Notes: a model not told the origin generated them from the letters alone. Positions 1 through 12,600 are shown, numbered from the stretch's first letter. The stretch: DNA of 64,000 bases from Pezizomycotina sp. ARF18 (GCA_002224055.1 AZLU01000090.1:52527-116526), one strand, 5' to 3'. Numbers and translations: made by a program.

Positions 1-461
1 CCTCAAGATCTCAGTGAGCAATCCACCATGGACGATTATACTTGCGAACCCGCTGGTCTCTCGACTGCACGGTCTTCTTACCGCACGTTCGTCAACAAAT
101 TTCCTCCCGCAGTTTTTAGCCGGAATTTTTCTTCCAGTTATAAATCGTCATGAGAGAGATTTATTATCAATCCAATATCCTTACAGCACGAATCGTCGCG
201 AGTCCTTCGAAACAGCCCCATCCATCATTTGTCGATACTCGCTCCTAACCTCGGCAGATCAGATTTATCTTGTAACTTCTTAGGTTGAGATCACCTCGAG
301 AACCTAAATAAATTCCAGAGCCTTTCGACTCGACATCTTCCGAAAGACTTTTTTGTGGTGGAATGGTTAGTCGGTGCCGGATTATCTCTTCGCTGGCTAT
401 TTCGATGAGCAACGCAACATAAACACCCGTCAACGGCACCGGGTGGCGCTGCCCCGAACGC
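1..461. other. Upstream region of the regulator gene
   Basis: No recognisable gene. Short open frames on both strands have no familiar motif. It is the likely promoter and 5' leader of the Zn2Cys6 gene, and the true start codon of that gene could lie slightly upstream of 462. Confidence 0.4.
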
Positions 462-3278
462 ATGCGCATGCGTTTCCGTGCGTGCGAACAGTGCCGTTCC
501 CGGAAGGCAAAATGCGACGGTTTCGCACCGACATGCTCGACGTGCGGTTCGCTCGGTCAGACGTGCTCCTACGGCCCACCACCGAAGAAGAGAGGCTTAC
601 CGCCCGGTAGCTTTTCAATGCTGGAGAGGACGGTGAAGCTTTTCGAGAAGTTACTTGGGATGCTTTTTATCAATGTTCCGGGAAGCGATGATGTCCTGCT
701 GCGCTGGTTCAGACTTGCGGGAAATCGCTGATGGACGACGGTCAAGAAGGAGAAGCGCTCACGAAAGCGTGGAAAGAAGGAAGTGTCATCAAAGCATTGG
801 AAGTTTTACAAGCAAGTGCGAGTGCGAATGCAGAAGCGAACACGGCGAAGAAGCCAGTCCGCAAGTCCGATATCGTCTGGCTCACCCGGTCTGGAGACTG
901 CTCAGCGCTTATTCAAGGACGCATCTAAGACAATTCCGAAACCGAAGGAGGGCACCCCTCAAGCTGGCAATTCGCAGACGGAAATCATCAGGATGCCGCT
1001 TTCGGCGACAGGCTTGACGGTATTGATTGGATGGGCGAGATGCCGCAAAGCGCCGATGCTGCCGATTATGACACAGGACAGTCAGATCAGAGGAACGGGA
1101 AGGCGACGAGGAGGAATTTTCCAACTCGCCGCCAATAACCATCGACCCTCTCCTGATGAATACAACCACAGGCTTTCCGCCCGTTCTAGACCCCCCTACA
1201 GCACAAAACCAAGTGCCCAATCTATCGCCTTCGGTGCAACAGATCCCTTTAGCGCCAAATACCGCTCATGCGACTTTAACACAACCTCATCCTCAACCTG
1301 CACTTCTTCCTCAGGTCAGTCATGGAGAAAAGGCAACGCAGCAGCATAGTCTGTCACTAGCTCGCTCGAAGCCTGATTTTCCGTCCAATTCCAAGTCTCT
1401 TCTTGACCTTTACTCACCTACACGCATTCGTGGTTTCCTATACTGGACAAGTATGATATAATACGACTGTTCCATGCCTATAACGATTTGACTGCGTCTA
1501 GGGAACACTCGAAGAGCCAAGCAGTGATGGGAAACGTGCGCTACTTTACGCGGTACTTGCGGTAGCTTCCTTGCAGCGCGAAAGCCTGCCGTCGAAATCC
1601 CGACAGAGGCTGACTTCGTCTCAGACACATCCGACTTATATATCCGCTCCCAGACTATCCTATTCTCTCCCGGACATCCTGTATCGTTGCAAACCGTCCA
1701 AGCATTGTTGCTGCTTTCTCTGGTAAACATATCGCAGGATCAGCTAAGTTCAGCGTGGCTACTGATAGGTTTGGCCGGTCGGATCGCTATCGACCTCGGT
1801 CTAGACGATCCCACAAGTCACCTCCGGTAACATCGCGATTTGCCCTCAGAGCTTGGCTCGGCTTCATAGTCCTTGAGGTCTTTATAAGTCACAAGTTGAA
1901 GAGGGAACCCCAATTAAGCGGCGTGGAGTGGCCATTGGCTGGGCTTGAGGCCGATGGGTGGGAAGAATGGGATTCGTGGAAGGATGTTCCGCTTGCTACG
2001 ACATCAAGGACGACGACGAAGACAATCTTATGGGCGATGATGGCCGACCGGCACATATTTTATCCGTTTTCAATCAACTCATAGCACTATCCGGGCACGT
2101 ATACGATATCTCTCACGCGAAAGGGGTGCAGAAGGGTCAGCATTCGAAATCGAAGACGCATAATGTTTTTGTTGACCTCCAGAGCTGGATTCGGCATTAC
2201 CAGAGAATTGCGCGCTGGATCCTTCGCATCCTAATAAGCCGCAATCGTTGCAGCCTCACGTCTTGAACCTCCACGCCTTTTACATGCACACTGTCATCGA
2301 GGCTCACTTCTCACCGGTACCGCAAGGCTCTGCCAGATCTCACCATCCCACCGTCTCAGCCGCGGGATCTAGCACTCTTGGGTGGATTGATCAATTTAAG
2401 ACAAAGCGGTCGCTGGCAGTAGCTCCGTGTATGTTCCTTAGTTACGCCGAGGAGCTTACGAGTAGCCCTTGCGCCGAGGAAATCGACTCTTCGACGCTTG
2501 ATCGCGCGCTGGTCCTAGCTGACGAGATGAAGTCCAATTGGCGGACGTCGAAGCCTAATGACAATAAGTGCCTCCTCAGAGCTATCGAAGAGAAGGCATC
2601 TGCAGGCCCACAGGATTGGTTCGAGGCGCAGCTCGGTCCGATGGGTGCCTCCGTAGACATCGTCCGTCCGCTTGACGGCGGTCCCATTTCAACGATCATG
2701 GCCCGCTCCACGCAACGGATACGACTTCCCCTTTTTCACCCTCAACCTTTTCTCCTCCGGAATGCCTCCGCCGAAAGTGGCTGGTAATTTACAAACCTCC
2801 GTCCCGTCGCCTTCGGCATTATTTAACCTCCCACCTTCTTCCGCACGTTCTCAAGAACAGCAGCGACCGTCTCCCCTCTACGAGGATTCCTCCCGGATGA
2901 TAGGCGCCCAGAGTTCGCCGTCTGCGATTGGTATACCGACCAATCTATCGCAAACGGCACCAAGCCCGGATACATTTGACGAGGAGATGGGGATGCTCGA
3001 ATGTTTGCCATGGTACGTATCGCTATGTACCCACTTACGTTTTGCTTGATTGGCCACATTCGCTAATTGAAAATGATGTTACAGGGCGCAAGAAGGCATA
3101 CCGGAGTTTATTTCAGAATTTAGGTTACGTAGCCGGCTTCTCGCCGACGGCATTGCAAATGAACGTTGCGCCGGAGGAGCAGCAGCAATCGAGGCGACAC
3201 GCGGCGATGCCGTCTTTCCTGGCTAACGCCGCGGCGGTGGATTCGGGGACGACCCGGCTTTCTCTAGGCATGGCTTGA
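462..3278 (+). CDS. Zn2Cys6 fungal transcription factor, QutA/Qa-1F-like
   Basis: This is a nuclear zinc binuclear-cluster activator. The first frame from ATG 462 holds the cluster ACEQCRSRKAKC then CSTCGSLGQTC, giving Cys spacing 2-6-6-2-6. A PKKRGLPPG linker follows, resembling the KKRG linker of quinate activators such as QutA and Qa-1F. The middle region (about 1405-1830) carries Fungal_trans-type motifs, THSWFPILDKYDI and AWLLIGLAGRIAIDLGL. Near 1925-1985 there is an acidic EADGWEEWDSW motif of the kind seen in this family. An intron is likely at 3013-3084, and the protein ends in GYVAGFSPT-type sequence. The span suits a protein of about 850-900 aa. The frame changes at least eight times; near 3105, for example, one extra T separates IPEF from QNLGYVAG. 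Adjacency to aromatic-catabolism genes suggests it is their regulator. The family is certain; quinate specificity is inferred. Confidence 0.8.
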
Positions 3279-4112
3279 ATACCGTTCTGGAGCGGTGGCT
3301 GGGTGACGTATATGGTACTGGCAATGGACGGTGATATTAATATACTACATATTTTTTTTTTTTTTTTTTTTTTTTGGTTTTCTCTTTGATTTTCTCTATG
3401 CTTTCTCAACTTTCTCTAATTCGCTCGGAGTTTTCAAGCTTTTTTTTCTCTTGCATGCGCGTATAATTTCTATTTTTTTTTTTTTTTTGATTCAGCTCAT
3501 TGTTTCTTCTTAAGCTACGAAGCGTTCCATCATCCTATTATTTTATAAATCAATATAATTCATAGCCACGTATCAACGTGTTGTATCAAAAAAAAAAAAA
3601 AACATCAGCAATTGTGATATCGCGACCATCGGCTAAAGTGCGATATGATATGTCTGTCAAAAATCAAAGCTTTTATTCCCATGAGGACATACGCTTAATA
3701 CTTCTGCCGAATGTAGATCTAATTGCCCCACTACACTCTTTACTTCCTTTGAATAATTGAAAACCCCCCCCTTCTCACTGAGTTGATTTATAAACATCGC
3801 ATCATGCATTACCTATCTTATCATGAGCCATGCAGCCAAGTTTCCAGAAGCTAGAGCCTTTATATCCATGCATGTAGGGGTACAATTTATAATGCGAATG
3901 GAATCATAGGCATGATACCCCGTTTTTTTTTTTTTGTCTACTATATATATTTACCTCCTTCAAGCTGTCAATTTGAGCGACTTCTCCCGCCGTTGCGTAA
4001 ACGATCTTCGATTTTAAATCAAATCATAATCCATAATCCAAATACCAGTAAAAATCCTCATAATCTTGCCAATTAACCCCCCCCCCCCCGGGCCGGCGCG
4101 GCCAAAATCGCA
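3279..4112. other. Intergenic region with poly-T tracts
   Basis: No gene seen. It holds a T tract of about 23 near 3352-3375, further T or A runs near 3475, 3588 and 3925, and a run of about 13 C at 4077-4089 directly before the maleylacetate reductase start. It should contain the regulator's 3' end and the reductase promoter. Confidence 0.5.
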
Positions 4113-5301
4113 ATGGAGGACTTCACCTACGTCCAACCCGCCGTCCGCGTCCTCTTCGGCTCCGGCACCATAACAAAACTCCCAGCAGAACTCCACCGCC
4201 AACACCTCAAAAAACCCCTCCTCCTCTGCCTACCCGGCGACAATCAGAACTAACATCCATCCTCTCCGACAACGGCCACTCCGCAACATCCGATACACCC
4301 ACCGTCTCCATGCCTATAACACCATCAGGCGTCTTCACCGGCGCGAAAATGCACACGCCCGTCGACGTCACGGAAAAATGCATAGAATACATGCGCGCCG
4401 TAACACCAGATTGCATCGTCTCTGTTGGAGGGGGTAGTACGATTGGTTTAGGTAAGGCGGTTAGTTATAGGACCGGTCTGCCGCATATTGCGGTCCCGAC
4501 GACGTATTCCGGTAGCGAGATGACGGCTAGTTTAGGTGAGACGGTTGATGGGAGGAAAGTACATAAAGTAGACGAGAAGATCCGTCCGGGTACTGTTATC
4601 TACGACGTCGATTTGACGCTTTCTCTACCGATAAACCTGACGGGGAGTTCTGGAATAAACGCCGTCGCGCACGCCGCCGAAGCTCTCTGGGCGTCGAACC
4701 GCAACCCTGTCGTTAGGATTATGGCCATCGAGGGTATAAAAAGCGTTTTTGTAGCTTTGGCCGCTTTGGCGAAGAGCCCGGACGGTGTGGAAATGAGGAA
4801 AAAGGCACTCTACGGTGCGTATTTATGCGGTGCCTGTCTCGGCTCGGGAGTTAAAATGGGTATACAGCATAAACTCGCGCACACACTCGGTGGTAGCTTC
4901 GATATGCCGCACAGCGAGACGCATACTGCGTTATTGCGGCAGACGTTCGCGTGGAATTTGAAGTATGTACACCCAGACGACGTGGAGAAGCTGGAGGAAT
5001 TAAAGGGAGTCGTCGGGTTGATAGCGTTGAGGGGTTAATTGCGGGACTTGTGGATAAGGTTGGTGCGGAGAGGAGTTTGGAGAAGCTGGGGTTGGAGAGG
5101 AAGGATGTTGGTGAGGCGGTGAGGATTGCGATGGAGGCGATTGGCGGGTTACAGGGGAATGGGGTGTATTTGATGGGGAAGGGTGTTGAGGAGCCGAGGG
5201 AGTATACGGAGGAGGATGTCAGGGGGATACTGGAGAGGGCTTTTGAGGGGCAACTGTGGTGTGAAGATTCGACGGCATCGACGAAGGAAGCTATGTTTTA
5301 G
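4113..5301 (+). CDS. Maleylacetate reductase (iron-type alcohol dehydrogenase family)
   Basis: It should reduce maleylacetate to 3-oxoadipate with NAD(P)H in the hydroxyquinol branch of aromatic degradation. The first frame from ATG 4113 reads MEDFTYVQPAVRVLFGSGT, a typical maleylacetate reductase N-terminus. The next frame carries the nucleotide-binding VSVGGGSTIGLGKA, the PTTYSGSEMT motif, GINAVAHAAEALW, and the metal-site stretch HKLAHTLGGSFDMPHSETH with several His residues. The C-terminal frame (about 5030-5301) supplies LIAGLVDKVGAERSLEKLG. Length is close to the usual 350-390 aa. The frame changes twice, near 4245 and near 5025. It lies downstream of the regulator on the same strand and converges on the thiolase. 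In Candida the equivalent gene is FRD1. Family assignment is strong; the substrate rests on family resemblance and on the hydroxyquinol dioxygenase in the same window. Confidence 0.88.
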
Positions 5302-5739
5302 ATCATGAACGAATGCTTGATGATGATTTTTTTTTACGAAGTGTTTCTTTTTTAGAATGCAAGATAGAAGAAATGTTACGAGCTTAAAGATGTCCGAATC
5401 TCTCGTTGCTTTCCAGGCGGTGGATTATGAAAAGTTATCTTGAAATTGGGTGCCACTGCGCCGAGTGACTTTTTATAATAATATTCCATCATTACGATCA
5501 TTGTATTAAATTGACCAGCACCCCTTCTAGCTACCATCCACATTAAATATCAGCTAGAAAGAGAGGGACGATGAGAGGAACTTTTGTAAAATCCCAAACT
5601 TTTCTATATGCTAAAGATATACTGAAACAAAAAAAGCCCCAATTGACATGCTAAAGGTGCAACGAAGCCTATAAATATTACATTATCTAAACAACCACCA
5701 ACAAACTTCCTCAAAACGCTAGACATTATCCCATGATCT
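5302..5739. terminator. Convergent intergenic region with an inverted repeat
   Basis: This separates the converging reductase (+) and thiolase (-). A perfect 8-bp inverted repeat, TTCTAGCT at 5525-5532 and AGCTAGAA at 5552-5559 with a 19-nt loop, lies midway. It could form an RNA hairpin for either transcript. Otherwise it is AT-rich with nothing recognisable. Confidence 0.3.
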
Positions 5740-7084
5740 TCAATCCTCCCTGACAAGCATGCCCGCATACCCCTGCCCCGTACTCGCGCACATGCTCAGC
5801 ACGCCCACTCGCCCACCGGTCTTCTTCAACCCGTTCATCAACGTCGCCACAAGCCTACCACCGTCGCACCCAATGGATGTCCCAATGCAATCGCCCCACC
5901 CATAGGATTCACCTTCCCCGGATCTATCCCCAGCTCTCGTATAACGTACAGCGACTGGCTCGCGAACGCCTCGTTGAGCTCCCACACGTCCACTTCGGAT
6001 TTCTCCACGCCCGTGAGCTTGAGTAATTCTGGAACGGCGAGCGCGGGTGCGATACCATTACGCGCGCGGGGACGCCGATTACGGCGGCGTGGACGTATTT
6101 TCCTATGGGTTTTATGTTTAGAGCATCGGCTTTTGCGCGGGTCATGAGGAGCGTTGCGGAGGCGCCGTCGGATATTTGGGAGGACTATTAGACAGAGATT
6201 ATTAGCCGAAGCTTTTCTCTGCAGGAGGATGTGAAGGAATACGTAAGATGGGGGGAACTTTTTGTTATGTAGAGGAAAAAATTCGTGCTTACGTTCCAGC
6301 AGTAGTCACGCCATCCTCCTTAAACACCGGCTTCAGCGCCAGCAGCTTCTCCAACGTCAATCCCTTCCTGAACCCGTCATCCCGCTTAACTTCGACAGTC
6401 GTTTCCTCCTCGCCTTCCTTAAACTCGCTTATATCCTTCGTCCGCGCTTGTACGGGTACTACTTCATCTTCAAACCAACCTAATTCCCACGCCTTTTCAG
6501 CCTTCCTATGGCTCTCCAGCGCGAATTTATCCTGATCCTCCTCGAAATTCCGTACTCCCTCGCGACGTTCTCGCTTGTTATACCATGGGCATTAATACAT
6601 CCCGCGCATCCCGATTTTTACTCTCCTTCGCTATCCGCGGCGAAACACGCGTCGGTATACCGCGATGCGGAAAATAATCAAGGCTCATGCTCTCCGTCCC
6701 CGCTGCTACCGCGCAGTCTATAACACCCGTACGATGCTGTTCGCTAGCATAGTAACGGCCTGCGCACTACTCGCGCATTGCCTATTTATCGTATTTACTG
6801 TAGTCGTGGAGGGCAAACCAACGTGCTTTACTGCTGCCGCGGATGCCTTTTGGCCGCCGAGGGTTTGCAGTACGGCGCCGACGAGGACGTCGCGGACGTC
6901 GGCGGGTGCGACGGAAGGGTTGCGGGAGAGGGTCGCGGAGAGGACGGTTGCGAGGAGTTCTTCGGGGTAGGTATGTGCCAAGGACCTTTTGTGGAGCGGG
7001 TTATGGGCGTTCGGAGGGCGGATACTATGACGACGTCCGTGGACGCTTTTCGAGGATGGAGGTGAGGCCGCGGCGGAAGGACAT
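5740..7084 (-). CDS. Acetyl-CoA C-acyltransferase (thiolase), probable 3-oxoadipyl-CoA thiolase
   Basis: It cleaves a 3-oxoacyl-CoA with CoA. In this setting the likely substrate is 3-oxoadipyl-CoA, giving acetyl-CoA and succinyl-CoA. On the minus strand the probable start is ATG 7084 ([13 protein letters not shown]), followed by [18 protein letters not shown] and [14 protein letters not shown]. The nucleophile Cys is in [29 protein letters not shown], an intron at about 6185-6292 and [15 protein letters not shown] follow. The C-terminal active site has [18 protein letters not shown] (His) and SMCASTGQG (second Cys), and the gene stops at 5740. All catalytic residues are present. There is no obvious PTS2; the short basic start could be a mitochondrial presequence. 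At least four frame changes occur. It is divergent from qutG across about 825 bp. A fatty-acid thiolase is the alternative. Confidence 0.85.
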
Positions 7085-7400
7085 CTTTGGAGAATGGTAT
7101 GAGGGGAAGGGAGGGGGGGGGGATGTATGGTTAGTTTTCTTGAGAGGATAGATGGAACGGGTATACGATGCAATTTGAGTCTTTTCGTTCAATACTGCTA
7201 TCGTGACATTTTTCCAATGCCTAGCTGGAGTGTTTATATCGCAATGGCTTCGAAGGCAATGATCATGAGCGGAATTGTTCGAAACTGCACGCGACGGAAG
7301 ATCCGCAGCTCATCGGCATGACTGACATTTTATCGCGAATTGCGGGTTCCAACGGCTCTTATCGATAAAAGCAAGGTGGCTTCGAATTATTCGAATTCGT

Positions 7401-7416
7401 GGATAATTTCTTTTCC
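7401..7416. promoter_or_regulatory. Possible QutA/Qa-1F-type binding site (13 of 16)
   Basis: GGATAATTTCTTTTCC matches 13 of 16 positions of the published Qa-1F consensus GGRTAARYRYTTATCC. It lies about 500 bp upstream of qutG. A few matches of this quality are expected by chance in 64 kb. Confidence 0.2.
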
Positions 7417-7690
7417 GGCAGTTGGGGGCGGGGCGGGGCGGCATGACGAAATCAAAGGCCGGCAACTTACAACGGGAATGTCGTTTTGGTTCTTTCGAAC
7501 GGGACGGTACGGTCAGAAAAGAAAGCCTGCATGTCCATGTCCTACGTAGGGAGCCAATAATCTGTTCGTACTGGATTCTTTGAAATTCGAATATCGACGG
7601 CGATTGAAATTTCTTTTTGTCGTCCTTGGAGCAGTTTAGAACCAAACAGTTCACGAGATAAGCATGCGCGTGGTACCGAAGAGCCTAACC

Positions 7691-7715
7691 GATACGATAC
7701 GATACGATACGATAC
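7691..7715. repeat. GATAC microsatellite, five units
   Basis: Five perfect GATAC units lie in the thiolase/qutG divergent promoter. No function can be read from them. Confidence 0.9.
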
Positions 7716-7909
7716 ATCTTTGCTCCTACATTTGTTTTTCCGTTGGTACTTTAAACCACGCGCACGGCTCTTCCCTCATTCCGAAATGATTTTTTAAAGA
7801 ATTTGAACGATTGCACAACTGCCCGCGAAAGAGGACAATAATACCAAACAGAGCCTTTATCCTGCATTCCTAGGAAATACTCTTTTTATTTTGTTGTTCC
7901 CAACGTACG

Positions 7910-9034
7910 ATGTCGTCCACCGACCCCTCCTCTACCGCCGAACTCGACCTGGACGAGCTCTACGAGTTCACGATCGCGCTGGCCAGAAAGGCCGGCGACA
8001 ACCTCCTCCGCGCCGTCATGACGCGGACAACGGCGACCGAAAGCGTCGAGAAGGAATCTTCGGTGGACATCGTCACGCAGGCCGATGAGGACGCCGAACT
8101 GTTGATACGCACGGAGGTGCTGAAGAAGTATCCTGATCACAAGTACGACAAACCCCCCCAATGTATGCATTTTATTCACGAGATAGATATCTAAATCCCC
8201 CCACTGTATTTTTTTTTTTTTCTTTTTTTTCCCCTGCATACTTATAGATTCATCGGCGAAGAAACATATTCAAAAGGCGCTGAGCGCTCCTACCTCGTCC
8301 AACCCACACAACCAACATGGATCGTAGACCCCCTCGACGAACCGTAAACTTCGTCCACGGCTTCGTCATGTTCTGCGTTTCCATCTCCTTCCTCCTCCAC
8401 GGTACCCCCACCGTCGGCGTAATCTACGCTCCCTTCATCAACCAACTATTCTCCGCGCGCGCCGGTTGTGGCGCGTACTTAACATCCCCCTCCATATCCC
8501 CCACCCCACTCCGCCTCCCACTAACGAGATCCCCTCTGCCACCCGATGCCCCAAAGGTTGTATTCTATCCTGCGAATGGGGTAAAGACCGCCGCGCAGCG
8601 GCATCGGGTAATCTCCACAAAAAGCTAACCAGCTTCAAACAACTATCCCTCGAAACGTCGGCGGGGGTGGTATGGTGCACGGCGTGCGATGCCTCGGTAG
8701 CGCAGCACTGGATCTGGCTTATTTAGCTATGGGCGGTGTGGATATTTGGCTCGAAGGGGTTGCTGGGAGTGGGATGTCGCGGCTGGTGTTGTGCTATTAA
8801 AAGAGGCGGGGGTTTGTTGACGAGTTGTAATCCACCGGAGGATGTAGACGGGGAGATTAAGGAGGCGCATATTGGCGGACGGTTGTTTTTGGGTGTTAGG
8901 GGGGCGGAGGGGTGGATGGTGAGACGGCGAGGGAGGCGCAGGAGAGGGTTGTTAGGGAGGTTTGGAGGAGGGTTGTGCCGTTGGATTATAGCAGGCCGGG
9001 GGTTCGGCGTGAGCTAATTCTCCCGATCGTCTAA
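7910..9034 (+). CDS. qutG: QutG-type inositol monophosphatase family protein
   Basis: This is a homologue of QutG/Qa-X, the inositol-monophosphatase-like member of fungal quinate clusters; its exact substrate there is not settled. Exon 1 from ATG 7910 has VEKESSVDIVTQADEDAE. An intron follows at 8163-8247 (GTATGC to ATAG). Exon 2 has the metal-binding IGEETYSKG, then DPLD followed by VNFVHGF, where one base appears to be missing from the DPLDGTVNF motif. CVSISFLLHGTPTVGVIYAP follows. Later frames give the LDLAYLAMGGVDIWLEG stretch, the second metal motif WEWDVAAG, and the QutG-type C-terminus QERVVREVWRRVVPLDY, ending at 9034. Length (about 340 aa) fits. There are at least three frame changes. 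All metal-site motifs remain. It probably shares a promoter with the thiolase. Confidence 0.88.
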
Positions 9035-9641
9035 AGATTATACGAAGATAGAGAGAGTGTGCTTGTTTTAGTGGATAAACTCAGTTTGTTTTATAAAGTA
9101 TTTTTTTTTTGAAGTTGCTATGAATCGTGGTACGATCTCTAGATAGTATTTATTTCATTAAATCTGATCTTAAATCTATAGAGCTTCGCCGTGAAGCCAG
9201 AAGATAAGTCTTACAGATTCTATAAGATAAATGGAATCATGACATAAAAAGTAGATAAAGAAATAAGAGAGAAAAAGGAAAATGTAAAATATAATAATCA
9301 AGAAAAAAAGCTCTATAAATAGTAGAACTTTAATATATTTAATAATGAAAGAAAAAGGAAAAGAATGAAAGCCATACAAGAAATCTTTAAAAGGAACGTT
9401 AAGAAAAAACCCAATGAACCCCAATGAATGCAGATCCCATCATAAGAAAAGAATTTTTTTTTTTTTAAAAAAAAAACGAGAAAAAAAAAGGAGAGTTAAG
9501 CAATATCATGCTCTCTTGTGCGAGGGGTAATTTTTAATCCCAATAATACCTCAGTCATGAGAAGAAACAACACATAACCATCGGAGCTTTATAAAAGAAA
9601 AACATCAAGGCAAGAAAGGTTGCGAGAAGTTACATCCCAAA
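9035..9641. other. Convergent intergenic region, AT-rich
   Basis: No gene seen between the converging qutG and beta-glucosidase genes. It is AT-rich, with a T tract running straight into an A tract at about 9456-9475, which could form a simple hairpin. Confidence 0.5.
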
Positions 9642-12600
9642 CTAACCAGCCACGTAATTACCGTACCCTTTGCCTTCCCCGTTATCGTGAACGTACCCCT
9701 TTCCATACCCTTTCCCGTACCCTTCCCGTACCCTTTATCACCCGTCGAAACAGCACTCGTCGGATACGAAACGGCCGGAGTAGTAGTAGTAGTCATGGTC
9801 ATCGGGTAGTTACCGTTATTACACGTCGTCGCAGTATTACACGACAGCGGCAGGTCCCTGGAGCTGTGCCCGATGTATATCGTGTAACCGGTGCTCTCGG
9901 TAATCGGCATGACCAGTTCTGCCTGACGACGTCCAGACGCTCAAGTCCTTCCTCGTGAGCGTCATCGTGACCGTAGCGGTTTCGCCGGCGTTCAGGATAA
10001 CTTGGTGAAACCGCGGAGCTGGCGGACGGGCGTTTCGAAGGCGGAGCTCTTGGGGAAACCGACGTACATCTGCGTGACGTATTTACCCGCGCGGGACCTA
10101 TTGACAAAGAAACTTTTAGTTAGAAAAGGGTTTTCCAGGAAGAAGAAGAAGAAGGGGAATTTCTTAACAGGGGCTTCAAGTGGAGATGCATACCGTTGTT
10201 GGTGAGGTCAACCTTGACCTGGAAGATAATATCCCACAGGGCCGGGTTACCACCTTCGCCTCCACCAGCCGCGGAGATCGGTTTCTGTTCGTTCGAATAC
10301 CCATCAGGATAGGGATACTTGTCGCCAACCGTGATGTTCTCCGGGTTTTCCAGGTACGGGTAGATATAACCCGGAACACGGTAAGGGATATCAGACGGCC
10401 AGGCGACCTCGCTTGCAGCTGGGATCGTCGTGGGTACGTCGGCGGGTTCAAAGTACCGCTTGGCGCTGCCGGCGGCAATTCCGACAACGGATCGATCTGC
10501 TTAACGATGAGATTGCTGAAAGTCCAGTTCGAGTAGCTGAGGCCGTACCCGAACTCGAACCTCGGCGTGATACCGTACTTGTCAAAGTGCTGTAGTCGAT
10601 GTAGACGCCCTCGGTGTAGTCGATCTGCGGGGCGCTGTTGTCCTTGTTCGGGTTGGTCATGAGAATGCTAGTGCCGTAATCCGAGACCTGTTTGGCGATG
10701 GTATACGGAAGCTTTCCGGAGGGGTTGATTTCGCCGGTGAGGACCATCGCGATGCCGTTTCCAGCTTCCTGTCCGGGGAGATGTGCCATCACGACAGCCT
10801 TCACGTTCTTGTGATCGATCCACTTCTCCATGGAGATGGCACCCACGGAGTGGATGACGACGATGGTATTGGGGCATACGTCAGCGACGGCTGTGACCAA
10901 GTTATCGCCGTTGTGCCAGGCGTTGTAGTTGTTGCGGTCGCCGTGGTTGCCTTCGACAGTAAGATACCATTCGCCCGAATCAGCCGTGATGAAGACAATG
11001 CACCTCATGTGCGGGATCTCCGCGGTAGCCTTCCCCTGAGAAGTGAGAGTGTCCGTGTTGTAAGACAGCGTACCCGGATACATCCTCGTGAGTATGTCCT
11101 GGGGAGTAGTGAGGTAAGGATAGTTGCACGTGCCGGAGCCCCAGCCCATTCCCAGAACACCCTTATTACAGCTCCTGTCGCCGCACTGGTTCGGCCACGA
11201 CGAATCGGTCGTATTCCCGATATCGGACCCGAAGAGCGCCAGCTTCGTATCGCTCCGAAGAGGAAGGATGTTGTCCACGTTCTTCAGCAGCGTAACCGAC
11301 TCGGCTGCAATCTGCTTGATGAGGTCGCCGTGGTTCGACTGAACGTTAACGTGCTCGTTGACGATAACAGTTGGGTTGTATGGATTCTTCGGATCACCGC
11401 GCGGGTACAGCGAGCTTCTGTCGTCCTCGGTCCACGAGGAAAAGCTGACCTTCGGGTAATTCGTGTTCTGGCCCATTTGGTACCAACCGGCGACGATCCT
11501 CGTGGCAGCATCGTTGATCCTGTCAAGCGGAACAGATCCATTAAGAACACCCTTCGCAAGTTCACCACCCAAAGGCTCTTTCCGTCGGCCCAAAAGTTAC
11601 CGTCTCCCGGCATGGTCTGGTCGAGTCCGGCAATCATACCGTCAACACCCGCACGCTGCGCCAACCAATCCGAAAGAACAAAGCCCTGGAAACCGAGTTC
11701 ATCCTTGACAAGGCCGTTCATGAGCTTGCTGTTCTGGCAAGCGTACGAGTTGTTCACCTGATTGTAAGAGCACATGATGCACGCGACGCCCGCGCGAACC
11801 GAATCGGCAAACGGCCAGAGGTACATCTCGTGCATGGTCCTGTCGTCGATATTGCTCGAAGATCCGTTGCTCGAGAGCCCTCCGTCTCCTCTGAAGTGCT
11901 CCTGCTCGTTTCCGACCAGGTGCTTGACGCAAGCTTGGACGCCCGCCTTTTGCATACCCTCGATCGCCTGGCTTGCGGCTACACCTGCAGGTACGGATCG
12001 GCGCCGGAGCCTTCCCAGTTCCTGCCGCCGAGAACGTTTCGGCCCACGGGACCGACGACGGGACCCAGGAGGACGTGGACGCCTTTGCCTCTGGCCTCTG
12101 TGCGAAACTGTTAGTAACCAAGGGTTTGTATTATATGGGGGGGGGGGTTTCCCTACCGCTTCCCATGGCATTCCCGCGCAGGTACATGAGCTCGGGATCA
12201 AAAGTCGCCCGATAGAAACGCCAGCGGGAATGCCGAAACCAAGTCTGCGAAGCGAACGCCGAGAGGAGAATCCTGTAGACAGATGCTGTTATTCTAGATT
12301 AGCATATCCCTATTAGTGCACGGTTGATGAAAGTGCGCTTACCTAGGAAAACCGAGACGGTCGACGGAACCAGTGTTTCCGACGCAAGGGCCCTTCCAAG
12401 AAAATTAAAGTCAGCTTATTGAAACAGGAGCTGATAGCGACCTTATCGCATGAAAGATTTGGAAGCGAGATTTCTTACCGAACCAAACCCGACGCCTGAA
12501 ACATTGCGCATCCAACGTCAGCAACTACAGAAGAGAAAAAAAATTTTTTTTTTCCAAACAAGAGAAAAAGGTTGTTCTCCGCGAGTTCTCCCTCTTACCA

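Larger units (their letters stand above)
7085..7909. promoter_or_regulatory. Shared divergent promoter region, thiolase and qutG
   Basis: The region lies between the thiolase start (-, 7084) and the qutG start (+, 7910). It has no gene of its own. It holds five tandem GATAC units (7691-7715), a palindrome TTATCGATAA near 7359, and a partial match to the quinate-activator site at 7401-7416. Joint control of both genes from here is inferred. Confidence 0.45.

Noticed and set aside
1451-1501. Intron in the Zn2Cys6 gene (GTATGA to CTAG)
   Set aside because: Another frame reads straight through with the conserved THSWFPILDKYDII motif, so this is coding sequence with a frame change rather than an intron.
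6248-7151. Several plus-strand open frames of 70-100 codons
   Set aside because: They are shadows of the minus-strand thiolase; one is Arg-rich from reading GC-rich coding sequence in reverse.
10781-11761. 326-codon plus-strand open frame
   Set aside because: It lies opposite the GH3 catalytic exons, which carry all the conserved motifs on the minus strand.
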